Source: Pontivivens sp032464575 (lineage in GTDB: Bacteria; Pseudomonadota; Alphaproteobacteria; Rhodobacterales; Rhodobacteraceae). From it: 64,000 nt of DNA. The stretch spans positions 362,019 through 426,018 of the forward strand of contig JAWDKM010000006.1 of the NCBI GenBank assembly GCA_032464575.1, written 5' to 3'. The notes below the pieces were generated by a model. It did no database searches, was not told the origin of the DNA, and saw only the letters and a list, made by a program, of their open reading frames with translations. Positions within the stretch are counted from its first letter, which is position 1. The number at the start of each line of letters is the position of its first letter. Both the position numbers and the translations under genes were made by a program. This document shows, piece by piece, positions 25,265 through 33,925 of the stretch.

Positions 25265-26071
25265 ATGGATCATCAGGCGGTCATCGACGTGGTTGCGGAG
25301 GCTTTGCGCGACGCGCCCGGCATCCGCGGGCTGTTTCTCAGCGGCAGCTACGGCACCGGGCTGGCGGATGCCTACAGCGATATCGACTTCATCCTGGTGG
25401 CCGAGGACGGCCCGACCGACGCCGTCGCGGCCCAGTGGCGGGAGGCGATTGGCCAGACCGGGGAGATCATCCTGTGTTGGGATCGCACGACGCGGCCCGC
25501 GCTGATCAACGCGATCACCGCCGACTGGACGCGCACCGACGTGGTGATCCTGAAGCCCGGCCAGATGGGCGGGCAGAGTCGGGATGCCGTGAAGCCGCTC
25601 TTCGATCACGACAACGTTCATGCGGACCTTGCCGAGCGTTCGGGCGACCAGAGGTCGAGCCCCGCCCGGTTGCGCTATCAGATCGAGGAGTTCATCCGGA
25701 TCCTCGGGCTGCTGCATCTCGCGATGGGGCGGGAGGAGTACATCAACGGGGTACTCGGCGTGTTCCACCTGCGAAACAAGCTCGTGGATCTGCTGATCGA
25801 GGAGACGGCCGCGCCGCATCGGGGCGGCGTGCTGCACCTCAACCGGCTTCTGACGGAGGAGCAGAAGGAGCTGGTGATGTCCCTGCCGGTGCCGGCGCCC
25901 GAGCGCGCCGCGATCATCGCGGCGCATCTCGCCTTTGCGCGGGCCTACCTGCCGCGGGCGCGCCGGCTGGCCGCCGCGCGGGGCATAGAGTGGCCGGAGC
26001 GGTTCGAGGCGGTCACATGGACTATGTTGGGGGACGCCTTTTCCATCGAACGGCCTTACGTGCCCGAGTGA
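25265..26071 (+). CDS. Nucleotidyltransferase-fold protein (aminoglycoside adenylyltransferase-like)
   Basis: 268 residues. The N-terminal nucleotidyltransferase core has LFLSGSYGTGLADAYSDIDF (GSxGxxxxxSDID), with the two metal-binding aspartates in SDIDF and a third likely acidic residue further on. The remainder is helical (RYQIEEFIRILGLLHLAMGR, GVFHLRNKLVDLLIEE), resembling the accessory domain of aminoglycoside 6- or 2''-type nucleotidyltransferases. Substrate unknown; resistance function should not be assumed. It is convergent with the Nudix gene and overlaps it by 16 bases. Confidence 0.82.
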   Translation: MDHQAVIDVVAEALRDAPGIRGLFLSGSYGTGLADAYSDIDFILVAEDGPTDAVAAQWREAIGQTGEIILCWDRTTRPALINAITADWTRTDVVILKPGQMGGQSRDAVKPLFDHDNVHADLAERSGDQRSSPARLRYQIEEFIRILGLLHLAMGREEYINGVLGVFHLRNKLVDLLIEETAAPHRGGVLHLNRLLTEEQKELVMSLPVPAPERAAIIAAHLAFARAYLPRARRLAAARGIEWPERFEAVTWTMLGDAFSIERPYVPE

Positions 26072-26544
26072 GGGCTGTCGGGCGCGGGCGTCGAGGCAGG
26101 TGACGGGAGGTGATCGGCCAGACCCTCGGGAAACAGGGGAATTCCGTCCGCTGCAAGTGCGGCGGGATCGACCCATCGGGCGGTGGCGGCGACGCCGTTG
26201 TCCTCGACGAAGGGTACCTCGTCACGGTCGGCGAAGGCGGTCTCGGGCCCGGTGATCGGGGCGGCGAAGACGATCTCGTGACCTGTCTGGCCCTCGTGCA
26301 CGAAGATGTTTTCCAGGATGACGGGTGCACCGGTGATCGCGATGTCGAGGGAGAATTCCTCCCGGAACTCGCGGCGCAGGGCGTCCTGCCAGCCCTCGCC
26401 GAAGTTCACCCCGCCGCCAGGCGGGCGAACACCCTTTATCCAGCCGGCATCGTCGGTGACGTCGCACGCGAGGAGCCTGCCGCGGTGCCAGCTCAGCCCG
26501 ATGGCGAGGACGCGGATCCGTTGTCTGGGACGCCATGTGGTCAT
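26056..26544 (-). CDS. Nudix hydrolase
   Basis: 162 residues. The Nudix box reads GGVNFGEGWQDALRREF then REEFSL, matching GX5EX7REUXEEXGU with Phe in place of the usual Gly near the end. Such enzymes cleave nucleoside diphosphates linked to another group. The proline- and serine-rich C-terminus (about 148-162) is unlikely to be structured. Substrate cannot be told from sequence. Confidence 0.85.
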   Translation of the reverse strand: MTTWRPRQRIRVLAIGLSWHRGRLLACDVTDDAGWIKGVRPPGGGVNFGEGWQDALRREFREEFSLDIAITGAPVILENIFVHEGQTGHEIVFAAPITGPETAFADRDEVPFVEDNGVAATARWVDPAALAADGIPLFPEGLADHLPSPASTPAPDSPHSGT

Positions 26545-26675
26545 GGGGCGAGCCTAGTCCCGAACGGGATGCGGACAAGTTTCGGCACGGCCCCGCAAAG
26601 TGCGGTTGACGCTTCCGGCGAGTCGTGGCAATTACGCCTCCACTTCCAGAGGGGCTCCGGCCCTGACGGACGGAT

Positions 26676-26750
26676 GGGCGTATAGCTCAGCGGGAGAGCA
26701 CTTCGTTGACATCGAAGGGGTCACTGGTTCAATCCCAGTTACGCCCACCA
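26676..26750 (+). tRNA. tRNA-Val(GAC)
   Basis: 75 bases including an encoded CCA. Acceptor stem GGGCGTA/TACGCCC, D arm GCTC...GAGC, anticodon arm CTTCG-TTGACAT-CGAAG with anticodon GAC, and T arm ACTGG-TTCAATC-CCAGT all pair. Confidence 0.97.
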
Positions 26751-26827
26751 TCCCATTCCGCCTGAGAAGGCAAACGTAACCGAGGCGCCTGGCCCGCCAT
26801 GCGCGCCGCTGACATTGGAGAGAGGCT

Positions 26828-26953
26828 ATGAAGGTCAAGAACTCGCTTCGCTCCCTGAAGCAGCGCCATCGCGATTGCCGCGTGGTGCGCCGTAAGGGCC
26901 GCGTCTACGTGATCAACAAGACCCAGCGTCGGTTCAAGGCCCGCCAGGGCTGA
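26828..26953 (+). CDS. rpmJ: 50S ribosomal protein L36
   Basis: 41 residues, start MKVKNSLRSLKQRHRDCRVV and end KTQRRFKARQG, preceded by GGAGAGAGG. It is the zinc-free form: only one cysteine (Cys17) remains of the C-C-C-H zinc site of standard L36. It stands alone after tRNA-Val and before a strong terminator. Confidence 0.95.
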   Translation: MKVKNSLRSLKQRHRDCRVVRRKGRVYVINKTQRRFKARQG

Positions 26954-26977
26954 GCCGTCTGGTCTGGAGTTGAAGGA

Positions 26978-27003
26978 AGCCGCCCCGGGGGGCGGCTTTT
27001 TTC
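26978..27003 (+). terminator. Rho-independent terminator after rpmJ
   Basis: AGCCGCCCC and GGGGCGGCT pair around a short loop and are followed by six T in a row. It lies 25 bases after the rpmJ stop. Confidence 0.9.
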
Positions 27004-27054
27004 GTTTGGGCTGGTGTGCGGACGGCCGCGTCCTCCTGAGGGGAGTAGGGGGTG

Positions 27055-27230
27055 GTCCGCTTCGATACCGCCCCGGACTTGATCCGGGGCCTTTGGCCAG
27101 TGCCTTGCGAGGGTTGCCGAAGGTCCCGGCGCGTCTGCCGGGGCGGTTGGTTAAGAAGGGACCGTCGTGGTCCGACTTACCCGGGCCATCTATCGCCTCG
27201 GAAGATCCTCGGGTCGAGCCCGAGGATGAC
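27055..27230. repeat. Two dispersed palindromic repeats between rpmJ and the methyltransferase
   Basis: 27062-27150 repeats the 21-kb unit, with the perfect palindrome CCCCGGACTTGATCCGGGG at 27071-27089 and the same following GAAGGTCCCGGCG. 27164-27230 repeats the 4.6-kb unit in shorter form, ending GATCCTCGGGTCGAGCCCGA then GGATGAC. So both families sit side by side in one gap. Confidence 0.7.
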
Positions 27231-27276
27231 AGCGAGGAGCGGCCGTGCCCTCCGGGTCGGGCGCAGCTCCTCCCAG

Positions 27277-28017
27277 TCAGGGTCTGGCGTAGACGTCCAG
27301 GGAGTTGGCGCTGTCGGGGAGGTCCTGCAGGCGGGTCCGCGTGGCGGCCGCGTCCTCCCAGTCGGCGTGCCAGGCGTGGCTCTCGCCCAGCGACAGGCGG
27401 AAGCGGCTGAAACCCAGTTCCGCCGCGCGGTCCAGCGCCGCGATCCCTGCAGCGCGCATCACCATCGTGACCTCGAAGCTCAATAGCGGCACGGGGGCGG
27501 AAAGGCCGGAGAGCGCTTCGGCCTCGAAGCCCTCGACGTCGATCTTGATGAAGTCGGGGCGGCCGTGCCTCGCGATCAGGGCGTCGAGCGTCGTGACGGG
27601 CACGTCGATCGCCCCGTCCCAGCGCTGGCCCCGCCAGGTTTCGGCCAGCGCCGCCGTGTCGGCGAGCTCCGAGGAGAGGGTGGAGACGGTGGGATTGGCC
27701 CGGTTGACGTGGAGCCGGGCCGTGCCCTCCGCCGCGCCTGCGGCGGCTTGGAGGAGGGTCACAGCTTCGTCGCGGCCGTGGAGCAGTCGCAGGAGACGCA
27801 TGGGGCCGGGCTGGGGCTCGACCGCGACCACGCGCGCGCCCAGCCGCCGGGCCACTGCGATCCGGTCGCCGAGATGCGCGCCGATGTCGAAGACCAGAGC
27901 GTCCTTGGGCAGCAGCTCGCCGTAGAACGCCGTCAGGCTCGCGAGATGCTGCCGGTCGAGGCGGTAGACCCGCAGGGAGCGCGCGAGCCCGCGCCAGCTT
28001 CGCAGACGATCAAGCAT
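27277..28017 (-). CDS. FkbM-family methyltransferase
   Basis: 246 residues from ATG 28017, which overlaps the patatin-like gene stop by 8 bases; a longer frame to 28173 lies antisense in composition and inside the patatin gene. The SAM-binding signature is VFDIGAHLGDRIAVARRLGA and RVVAVEPQPGP, and the family motif is DFIKIDVEGFEAEALSG, then SFEVTM. FkbM enzymes methylate hydroxyl or amino groups on sugars, lipids or peptides. Acceptor unknown. Confidence 0.87.
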   Translation of the reverse strand: MLDRLRSWRGLARSLRVYRLDRQHLASLTAFYGELLPKDALVFDIGAHLGDRIAVARRLGARVVAVEPQPGPMRLLRLLHGRDEAVTLLQAAAGAAEGTARLHVNRANPTVSTLSSELADTAALAETWRGQRWDGAIDVPVTTLDALIARHGRPDFIKIDVEGFEAEALSGLSAPVPLLSFEVTMVMRAAGIAALDRAAELGFSRFRLSLGESHAWHADWEDAAATRTRLQDLPDSANSLDVYARP

Positions 28018-29164
28018 CGGGCACCTCCGCCATTCCGGTCGTGGCCATGGAGCGGCCGAGTTCAAAGAGCTCGGACATGAAATTGGGATCGAAGGCGGTC
28101 TCGGGTTCGCTGCTGAAACTCGGCGGCACCGCGATGACGGTGACCTCGGCCCCGTCCGCCTCCGCCGCCGCACGGATGTCGGCCACGTTCTCCCGCGTCT
28201 GCTCCTTGATCAGGGTCGTGAGCGCACGGGAGGCGATGGCGAAGAGGGGCGTTTCCACCGGCTTGTACTGCGGCTCCAGCGCGCCGTTGACGATGATGTG
28301 GTAGCGTACCTCGCCGAGCCCGTCGGGCAGCACCCGGTCCAGCTCGCGCAGCGAGACGCCACGCGGCAGGGCAAAGAGCGCGCGGGTCACGCCGCCGTCC
28401 ACATGCAGTTCGCCCCGACGGTCCTCACCGGTGCCCACTGCGATCTCCACCGGCGGGAAGACGCCCGGAACGGAGGAGGAGGCAAGGATGACGAGCTCGA
28501 TCAGCGCCTCGGCCTCCGGCCCGCCCTGCACGGCGATGTCTCCGATGCTCCAGATCACGGCCTGTTCGGCGTCGAGATTGGTGGTGCCGATCAGCAGGCG
28601 GCGGCCGCGGCGGTGTTCCTCGGCGATGCGGGCGACGACCTCGGGCGTGATCTCCCGATCGATGACGTCTAGAAAGCGCGTCGTGTCGGTGACGGCCGGT
28701 CCGCCGGTGAGCGCGCGAAAGGGCGCGGGGCGGAAGAGGTCGCTGTCTTCTGTCGTGGTGTAGAAGGTGCGCAGGCGCGAATCCTCCTGCGCGCCGATGA
28801 AGGCGAAGGGCGCGATGATGGCTCCGGTGGAGATGCCGGTGACGATCTCGAATTCGGGGCGGGTGCCGGTCTCGGTCCAGCCTTCCAGGTAGCCTGCGCC
28901 GAAGGCGCCCCAGGCGCCGCCGCCGGACAGGACCAGGATGTCGAACCGGCCGTCGGCGAGCATGTCCGAGTTGCCGATGCGCTCCGCCGTCTCGCGCAGC
29001 GGCGCCTCGCCGGCGAAGACGGTGTCGTCGGGAAAGAGGCGCACGTTCTGGAACCGGCCCGCCACGGGACCAGCGAGATCCCCCGGTTCGGCCGGTGGCA
29101 AGGCGCGCTGGGACGGCGCGCAGGCCGCCAGCGCCGCGAGGACGAGGGCGGCCGCGGCTCTCAC
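28010..29164 (-). CDS. Patatin-like phospholipase, lipoprotein
   Basis: 384 residues from GTG 29164 (GTGA overlap with the preceding gene). The N-terminus is a lipoprotein signal: VRAAAALVLAALAACAPSQ with a LAAC lipobox. The catalytic dyad is present: oxyanion GGGAWGAFGAGYL, nucleophile serine in VTGISTGA, and aspartate in VDGGV. Bacterial patatins hydrolyse phospholipids or other acyl esters. The lipobox suggests attachment to the inner or outer membrane facing the periplasm. Confidence 0.9.
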   Translation of the reverse strand: MRAAAALVLAALAACAPSQRALPPAEPGDLAGPVAGRFQNVRLFPDDTVFAGEAPLRETAERIGNSDMLADGRFDILVLSGGGAWGAFGAGYLEGWTETGTRPEFEIVTGISTGAIIAPFAFIGAQEDSRLRTFYTTTEDSDLFRPAPFRALTGGPAVTDTTRFLDVIDREITPEVVARIAEEHRRGRRLLIGTTNLDAEQAVIWSIGDIAVQGGPEAEALIELVILASSSVPGVFPPVEIAVGTGEDRRGELHVDGGVTRALFALPRGVSLRELDRVLPDGLGEVRYHIIVNGALEPQYKPVETPLFAIASRALTTLIKEQTRENVADIRAAAEADGAEVTVIAVPPSFSSEPETAFDPNFMSELFELGRSMATTGMAEVPDA

Positions 29165-29637
29165 GCGGCGTTCCGGCGGGCGAGGAGCGTCTCCAGCATG
29201 TCGGCGAGCACCTTCGCGTCCTGCGCGCGGGCCGTGCCGCCGATGCCGAGCTTGCGGCCCATCTGCCACCAGAGCCCCGGCACCCAGGAGCGGGGGCGGG
29301 GCTCGTTCAGGACCAGCACGAAACCGTTGGAGGGCTTGAAGGCGAAGAGCCCGCGCTCGATCCGCTCGATCCCGTCGAGGGAGGTCAGAAGCTCCCCGCG
29401 CTCGTCGGTCAGGGCGGTTTCGGTGAGGTGGATGGCGCGGTTCCCGGCCTCCAGCAGGCGCCAGCCCTGCCAAAGCGCGAGGGCGCCGCCCACCAGCAGG
29501 ATCGCGAGGGCCCAGGGCGCCTCGGGCGGGCGCTGGGCCGCGACCCAGATCAGCAGCAGGCCGAGCGCCCCCGTCACGATCGCGCCGGTCCAGCGCCGGA
29601 CCGGGGAAACGGTGAGGGTGAAGACGGGCTCGGTCAT
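29161..29637 (-). CDS. Small membrane protein, hypothetical
   Basis: 158 residues with two predicted membrane segments (about 18-36, GAIVTGALGLLLIWVAA; and about 42-60, WALAILLVGGALALWQGW) followed by a soluble part with a PH-like strand pattern (RAIHLTETALTDERGELLTS, IERIERGLFAFKPSNGFVLV). It is coupled to the patatin gene by GTGA. Function unknown. Confidence 0.75.
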   Translation of the reverse strand: MTEPVFTLTVSPVRRWTGAIVTGALGLLLIWVAAQRPPEAPWALAILLVGGALALWQGWRLLEAGNRAIHLTETALTDERGELLTSLDGIERIERGLFAFKPSNGFVLVLNEPRPRSWVPGLWWQMGRKLGIGGTARAQDAKVLADMLETLLARRNAA

Positions 29638-29744
29638 GCGGGCAGCTCCTGTATCGCGCCCCTCAATAGGGGGAATCGGGCGGTGCTGTCACGGGGGCAG
29701 CGCGCCTGATACGGGCGCGCCGCACGGTTGCGGTGCGGGGGCCT

Positions 29745-29789
29745 TCGCCTTTCATCTTTCCGGCAAGTACGCCCGCCGGAGGCGGTGGC
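29745..29789. repeat. Dispersed intergenic element, copy
   Basis: TTTCATCTTTCCGGCAAGTA at 29751-29770 runs directly into CGCCCGCCGGAGGCGG. This joins the 16.5-kb version (read on the other strand) to the shorter copies near 450 and 550. It lies directly after the stop of the fumarylacetoacetase gene. Confidence 0.6.
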
Positions 29790-30791
29790 TCAGGCGGCCA
29801 CCACCTCCTGCTCGATCGCGCCGAAGAGCGACCGGCCGTCGGGGCCCGGCATCTCGATGCGCACCGTGTCGCCGGGGGCGAGGAAGGGGGTGCGGGCGGT
29901 GCCTTGGGCGATGGTCTCGATCATGCGCAGCTCCGCGATGCAGGAATAGCCCGCGCCGCCCTCTGCCACCGGCTTTCCGGGGCCGCCGTCGAGCTTGTTG
30001 GACACGGTGCCCGAGCCGATGATCGTGCCCGCCGACAGGCTGCGGGTGCGGGCGGCATGCGCGATCAGGCGGCCGAAGTCGAAGGTCATGTCGACGCCGG
30101 CATCCGCCCGGCCGAAGGGCGCGCCGTTGTGATCGACGTGGAGCGTGCCGTGCAGCTTCCCGTCCTGCCAGCCGGGCAGCGCCGCGGGCGTGACCGCGAC
30201 CGGGGAGAAGGCCGACGACGGCTTGCCCTGGAAGAAGCCGAAGCCCTTGCCGAGCTCGCCGGGGATGAGGCCGCGCAAGCTGACATCGTTGACCAGCATG
30301 ACGAGGCGGATGAGGCCCTGCGCCGTATCCGCGTCGCAGCCCATGGGCACGTCGCCGGTGATGACCGCGACCTCGCCCTCGAAATCGGTGCCCCAGTCGG
30401 GGCGGGAGGGGATCGGGTCGCGTGGCGCGAGGAAGTTGTCGGAGCCGCCCTGGTAGATCAGGGGATCGTCGTAGAAGCTCGGCGGCATTTCGGCCCCGCG
30501 CGCCTTTCGCACCAGCTCGACATGGTTGATGTAGGCCGAGCCGTCGGCCCACTGGTAGGCGCGGGGCAGGGGGCTGAGCGCCTGGCGCTCATGAAACCGC
30601 TCGGCCGGGACGGAGCCCGATTCGAGGCCGCGGGCCATGGCTTCGAGCTCCGGTGCGACGGCATCCCAGAAATCGAGGGCGTGCTGCATCGTGGGCGCGA
30701 TGCGGTTCGCATCGGTGCAGCGCGTGAGGTCGTTGGACACGACGACCAGCCGCCCGTCGCGGCTGCCGTCCTTCAGGGTGGCGAGCTTCAT
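29790..30791 (-). CDS. fahA: Fumarylacetoacetate hydrolase family protein (fumarylacetoacetase)
   Basis: 333 residues from ATG 30791, preceded by GGGAGA and overlapping the previous stop (ATGA). The FAH fold motifs are present: FEGEVAVITGDVPMGCDADT with metal-binding acids, a lysine in FFQGKPSSAFSP, and GTIIGSGTVSN. The last step of tyrosine degradation cleaves fumarylacetoacetate to fumarate and acetoacetate. The setting, in one strand with homogentisate dioxygenase, supports this role over other FAH-family reactions. Maleylacetoacetate isomerase is not in the window. Confidence 0.87.
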   Translation of the reverse strand: MKLATLKDGSRDGRLVVVSNDLTRCTDANRIAPTMQHALDFWDAVAPELEAMARGLESGSVPAERFHERQALSPLPRAYQWADGSAYINHVELVRKARGAEMPPSFYDDPLIYQGGSDNFLAPRDPIPSRPDWGTDFEGEVAVITGDVPMGCDADTAQGLIRLVMLVNDVSLRGLIPGELGKGFGFFQGKPSSAFSPVAVTPAALPGWQDGKLHGTLHVDHNGAPFGRADAGVDMTFDFGRLIAHAARTRSLSAGTIIGSGTVSNKLDGGPGKPVAEGGAGYSCIAELRMIETIAQGTARTPFLAPGDTVRIEMPGPDGRSLFGAIEQEVVAA

Positions 30792-31648
30792 GGGGTCTCC
30801 CGCGTTATCGTGGTTCCGTCCTCGGGGACGGTTATCGGGCCAAGATAGCCGCCCGCGCGCACCGCGGCGAGCCAGTCGCGCTCGCCTACCTCCGGATCGT
30901 CGGCGGGCAAGAGGTGGTGGAGGACGAGACGGCCCGCGTCGGCCTGTGCCGCGATGCGGCCCGCGTCCTGCGCGGTGGTGTGGCTGGCGAGGATGTGCTG
31001 GCGCAGGCGGGTGCCGTTGGCGGCGAGGCGGACGATCCGCTCCACCCCTTCGGTCAGCATCGCCTCGTGCACCAGGATGTCGGAGCCCTGGGCGAAGGGG
31101 GCGAGCGCCGGGTGGCAGGCGGTGTCGGCGGAGAATGTGACGGACCAGTCCGGAACATCGAAGCGCAGGGCGAAACAGTCCTCCACCGGCGGGTGGTGGA
31201 CGCGCAGCGCCTCGATCCGCGGGCCGTCGCGGAGCCAAGTGCCATCGGCATGTTCCTCGACGGTGACGAGATCGGCGAGGTCGGGGCGGCCCTCATCCTC
31301 CACTCGCAGGGCGATGTCATAGGCGAGGGAGGCGCGGAAGCCGTCCCAGACGGCGCGGGTGCCCGGCGGGCCGAGCACGGTGACGGGGGTGGCGAGGCCG
31401 GAGGTCCAGGCGGTATGTATGAGGGGCCCGAGCTCCAGCACATGGTCGCTGTGAAGGTGGGTTACGCAGATCAGGTCGAGATCGTTGAGCGCCATCCCCG
31501 CTTCGACCAGCGCGCGGGTGACGCCGAGGCCGCAATCGATCACGATATGGCGGCCGTCGATGGTCAGCAGCGAAGATGTCGGGTTCGGGCCGCCGCGACG
31601 CACGGCCGGACCGCCCTTGGTGCCAAGGAGGACGAGGCGGTCGGTCAT
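30788..31648 (-). CDS. MBL-fold metallohydrolase (ribonuclease Z-like)
   Basis: 286 residues. Zinc site: CVTHLHSDHVLELG (HxHxDH), TFSADTACHPALAPFA with the bridging aspartate, and HILASHTTAQDAGRIA with a late histidine. The N-terminus (LVLLGTKGGPAVRRGGPNP) and the SADT segment resemble the RNase Z/arylsulfatase-like branch. It is coupled to the fumarylacetoacetase gene. In this neighbourhood a role in aromatic or organic acid breakdown is likely but unproven. Confidence 0.83.
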   Translation of the reverse strand: MTDRLVLLGTKGGPAVRRGGPNPTSSLLTIDGRHIVIDCGLGVTRALVEAGMALNDLDLICVTHLHSDHVLELGPLIHTAWTSGLATPVTVLGPPGTRAVWDGFRASLAYDIALRVEDEGRPDLADLVTVEEHADGTWLRDGPRIEALRVHHPPVEDCFALRFDVPDWSVTFSADTACHPALAPFAQGSDILVHEAMLTEGVERIVRLAANGTRLRQHILASHTTAQDAGRIAAQADAGRLVLHHLLPADDPEVGERDWLAAVRAGGYLGPITVPEDGTTITRETP

Positions 31649-31686
31649 CTCGTGATGCGCTGTGGCGCGGTCGCCATCGCCTTTAA

Positions 31687-31780
31687 GCGACGCCGGGGGT
31701 TTTCCACCCCCGGACCCGAGCGACGCTGGGGGTTTTTCACCCCCAGACCCCCGAAGGATATTTCGACAAGGTGGAAGGAA
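31687..31780. repeat. Dispersed intergenic element with two hairpins
   Basis: Two hairpins with T-rich loops, CCGGGGG...CCCCCGG (31693-31713) and CTGGGGG...CCCCCAG (31726-31746), are followed by ACCCCCGAAGGATATTTCGA and CAAGGTGGAAG. This is the fullest copy of the family that also occurs at 16.5 kb. It separates the MBL gene from the DUF1428 gene on the same strand. Confidence 0.7.
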
Positions 31781-31781
31781 G

Positions 31782-32141
31782 TCATGCGGTCTTCTGGAGG
31801 AGCGTGGTGAAGCCGCCGAAGATCATGCGGCGGCCCGCGAGCGGCACGTCGCCGGTCATGAGCTCCGCCGCGCGGGGCAGGGCGGTCACGGCCGCGTTCG
31901 CGGCGTCGCGCGTGGCGCGGTCGGGATAGGTGATCCAGCTCAGGACCACGGTCTCATCCGCTTCGAGCTGCACGGCGCGGGGGAAGGAGGTGAGCTCGCC
32001 CACCGGCACGTCGTCAGCCACCGTCTCCGTCACCGAGAGGGCGCCGTGCTGGAGGTAGAGATCGGCCATCTCGTCGGCCGCGGCGCGATACTCCTCGATG
32101 CGGTCCGCCTTCACCGGGACCACGAAGCCGTCGACATACAT
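31782..32141 (-). CDS. DUF1428 domain protein (copy 1)
   Basis: 119 residues, dimeric alpha/beta barrel family typified by E. coli YbaA. Pattern: MYVDGFVVPVKADRIEEYRA, then FPRAVQLEADETVVLSWITY, and the terminal MIFGGFTTLL. It is a tandem paralogue of the next gene, with about half the residues shared, mostly at the N-terminus and in the SFPRAVQL segment. Function not established. Confidence 0.87.
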   Translation of the reverse strand: MYVDGFVVPVKADRIEEYRAAADEMADLYLQHGALSVTETVADDVPVGELTSFPRAVQLEADETVVLSWITYPDRATRDAANAAVTALPRAAELMTGDVPLAGRRMIFGGFTTLLQKTA

Positions 32142-32153
32142 TGCCGCCTCCCG

Positions 32154-32525
32154 TCAGGCCGTCAGTTCGACGATGGGCGTGAAGCCGCCATAGACCATGC
32201 GCTTGCCAGCCACGGCCGGGTCGTCGCCCATGAAGACGCTCATCTGCGCCTGACCGTCGGGGTCGTCGAACACCTTCTTCTGGCCCGCGTCGCGGGTGGT
32301 GCGGTCGGGCCATGTGATCCAGCTGAAGATGACGGTCTCGTCCTCCTTAAGCTGCACCGCACGGGGGAAGGAGGTGAGCTCGCCCGGATCGACGTCGTCG
32401 GCGACGGCCTCGGTCGTGGCGAGCGCGCCGTGCTTGAGGAAGATCCTGCCCATCGCCTCGGCCGCGGCGCGGTATTCCTCGAGCTTGGCCTTCTTGACGG
32501 GGACGAGGAAGCCATCGACGTACAT
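32154..32525 (-). CDS. DUF1428 domain protein (copy 2)
   Basis: 123 residues, MYVDGFLVPVKKAKLEEYRA, then FPRAVQLKEDETVIFSWITW and KRMVYGGFTPIVEL. It is adjacent to copy 1 (12 bases between) and to hmgA (12 bases), in the same orientation, and so probably in one transcript. The paralogue pair suggests a local duplication. Confidence 0.87.
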   Translation of the reverse strand: MYVDGFLVPVKKAKLEEYRAAAEAMGRIFLKHGALATTEAVADDVDPGELTSFPRAVQLKEDETVIFSWITWPDRTTRDAGQKKVFDDPDGQAQMSVFMGDDPAVAGKRMVYGGFTPIVELTA

Positions 32526-32537
32526 CGCGTCTCTCCC

Positions 32538-33887
32538 TTACTTGATGCCCGGCGTCCCGTCGAACTTGCGCTCCAGCCCGTCCCAGCAGTCGGTGTAGTC
32601 GTCCTGCAGGGTCTCCAGCTCGGCCGCGTAGCGCGTGAGCTGCTGCGGGTAGCGCGTCTCGAACATGAACGCCATCGTGGCATCGAGCTTGACAGGTTTC
32701 AGGTCGGAATTCGATGCCTTTTCGAAACCCGTGAAGTCGGGGCCGTGGGGCAGCATCATGTTGTGGAGCGAAATGCCGCCGGGGACGAAGCCCTCTTCCT
32801 TCGCATCGTATTGCCCGGTGATGAGGCCCATGAACTCGCTCATGATGTTGCGGTGATACCAGGGCGGGCGGAACGTGTGCTCGGCCACCATCCAGCGCGG
32901 CGGGAAGATGACGAAATCGACATTGGCGGTGCCCGCTTCCTCCGTCGGGGCGGTGAGCACCGTGAAGATCGAGGGGTCGGGGTGGTCGAACAGGATCGCG
33001 CCGACAGGGGAGAAGGTGCGCAGATCGTACTTGAACGGCGTGTAGTTGCCGTGCCACGCGACCACGTCGAGGGGGGAATGCCCGATCTCCGTCACGTAGT
33101 GCCTGCCGCACCATTTGACGTGGAGGCGGCACGGCGTCTCCTTGTCCTCGTAGGCGGCGACGGGGGTCTTGAAGTCGCGCGGGTTGGCGAGGCAGTTCGC
33201 GCCGATCGGGCCGCGGTCGGGCAGGGTGAACTTGGCGCCGTAGTTCTCGCAGATGTAGCCGCGGGCGGGGCCGTCGCAGCCCACCTTCACCATCATGCCG
33301 CGGGGGATCAGGGCGATTTCCTGCGGTTCGACCTCCATGATCCCCATCTCGGTGAAGATGGTCAGCGTCCCACGCTCCGGCACGATCAGGAGCTCGCCAT
33401 CGGCGTTGAAGAAGTAGTCATCCTCCATCGACGCGTCGAAGGCATAGGCGTGGGCCGCCATGCCCACTTGCGTCATCACGTCTCCGGCGGTCGTGACCGT
33501 GCGGATGCCATCGAGGAAGGTGGCGCCGGGCGCGTCGGGGATCGGGTCCCAGCGGAGCTGGCCGAGGGCGAGGGAGTGCTCCTCGACACAAGGTGCGGTC
33601 TTCCAATGCGGGCGCTCGACCGGGGAGAAGCGGCCGGTGTGCCGTACGGAGGGGCGGATGCGGTAGAGCCAGCTCCGCTCGTTCGTGCCGCGCGGCGCAG
33701 TGAACGGCGAGCCGGAGAGCTGTTCGGCGTAGAGGCCGTAGTTGCATTTCTGGGGCGAGTTCTGGCCCTGCGGCAGGGCGCCCGGCAGGCTCTCGGTCTC
33801 GAAATCGTTGCCGAAGCCCGGCATGTAGTCGAACGCGTTGGCGCCGACCTTGGCGGCGGGGGCGGTCGTCTTGCCCTGAATGGTCAT
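32538..33887 (-). CDS. hmgA: Homogentisate 1,2-dioxygenase
   Basis: 449 residues from ATG 33887, preceded by AAGGGAGA; the frame is open to 33935 across the regulator site. Opens the ring of homogentisate to maleylacetoacetate with Fe(II) and oxygen. Family marks: YMPGFGNDFETESLPGALP, RSWLYRIRPSVRH, VVAWHGNYTPFKYDL, and the metal region FPPRWMVAEHTFRPPWYHRN followed by EFMGLI. It begins a minus-strand unit with two DUF1428 genes, an MBL gene and fahA, and a divergent MarR gene. Confidence 0.95.
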   Translation of the reverse strand: MTIQGKTTAPAAKVGANAFDYMPGFGNDFETESLPGALPQGQNSPQKCNYGLYAEQLSGSPFTAPRGTNERSWLYRIRPSVRHTGRFSPVERPHWKTAPCVEEHSLALGQLRWDPIPDAPGATFLDGIRTVTTAGDVMTQVGMAAHAYAFDASMEDDYFFNADGELLIVPERGTLTIFTEMGIMEVEPQEIALIPRGMMVKVGCDGPARGYICENYGAKFTLPDRGPIGANCLANPRDFKTPVAAYEDKETPCRLHVKWCGRHYVTEIGHSPLDVVAWHGNYTPFKYDLRTFSPVGAILFDHPDPSIFTVLTAPTEEAGTANVDFVIFPPRWMVAEHTFRPPWYHRNIMSEFMGLITGQYDAKEEGFVPGGISLHNMMLPHGPDFTGFEKASNSDLKPVKLDATMAFMFETRYPQQLTRYAAELETLQDDYTDCWDGLERKFDGTPGIK

Positions 33888-33925
33888 TCTGGTCTCCCTT
33901 GCGGAATGGTCAGGGCTCAGGATAA

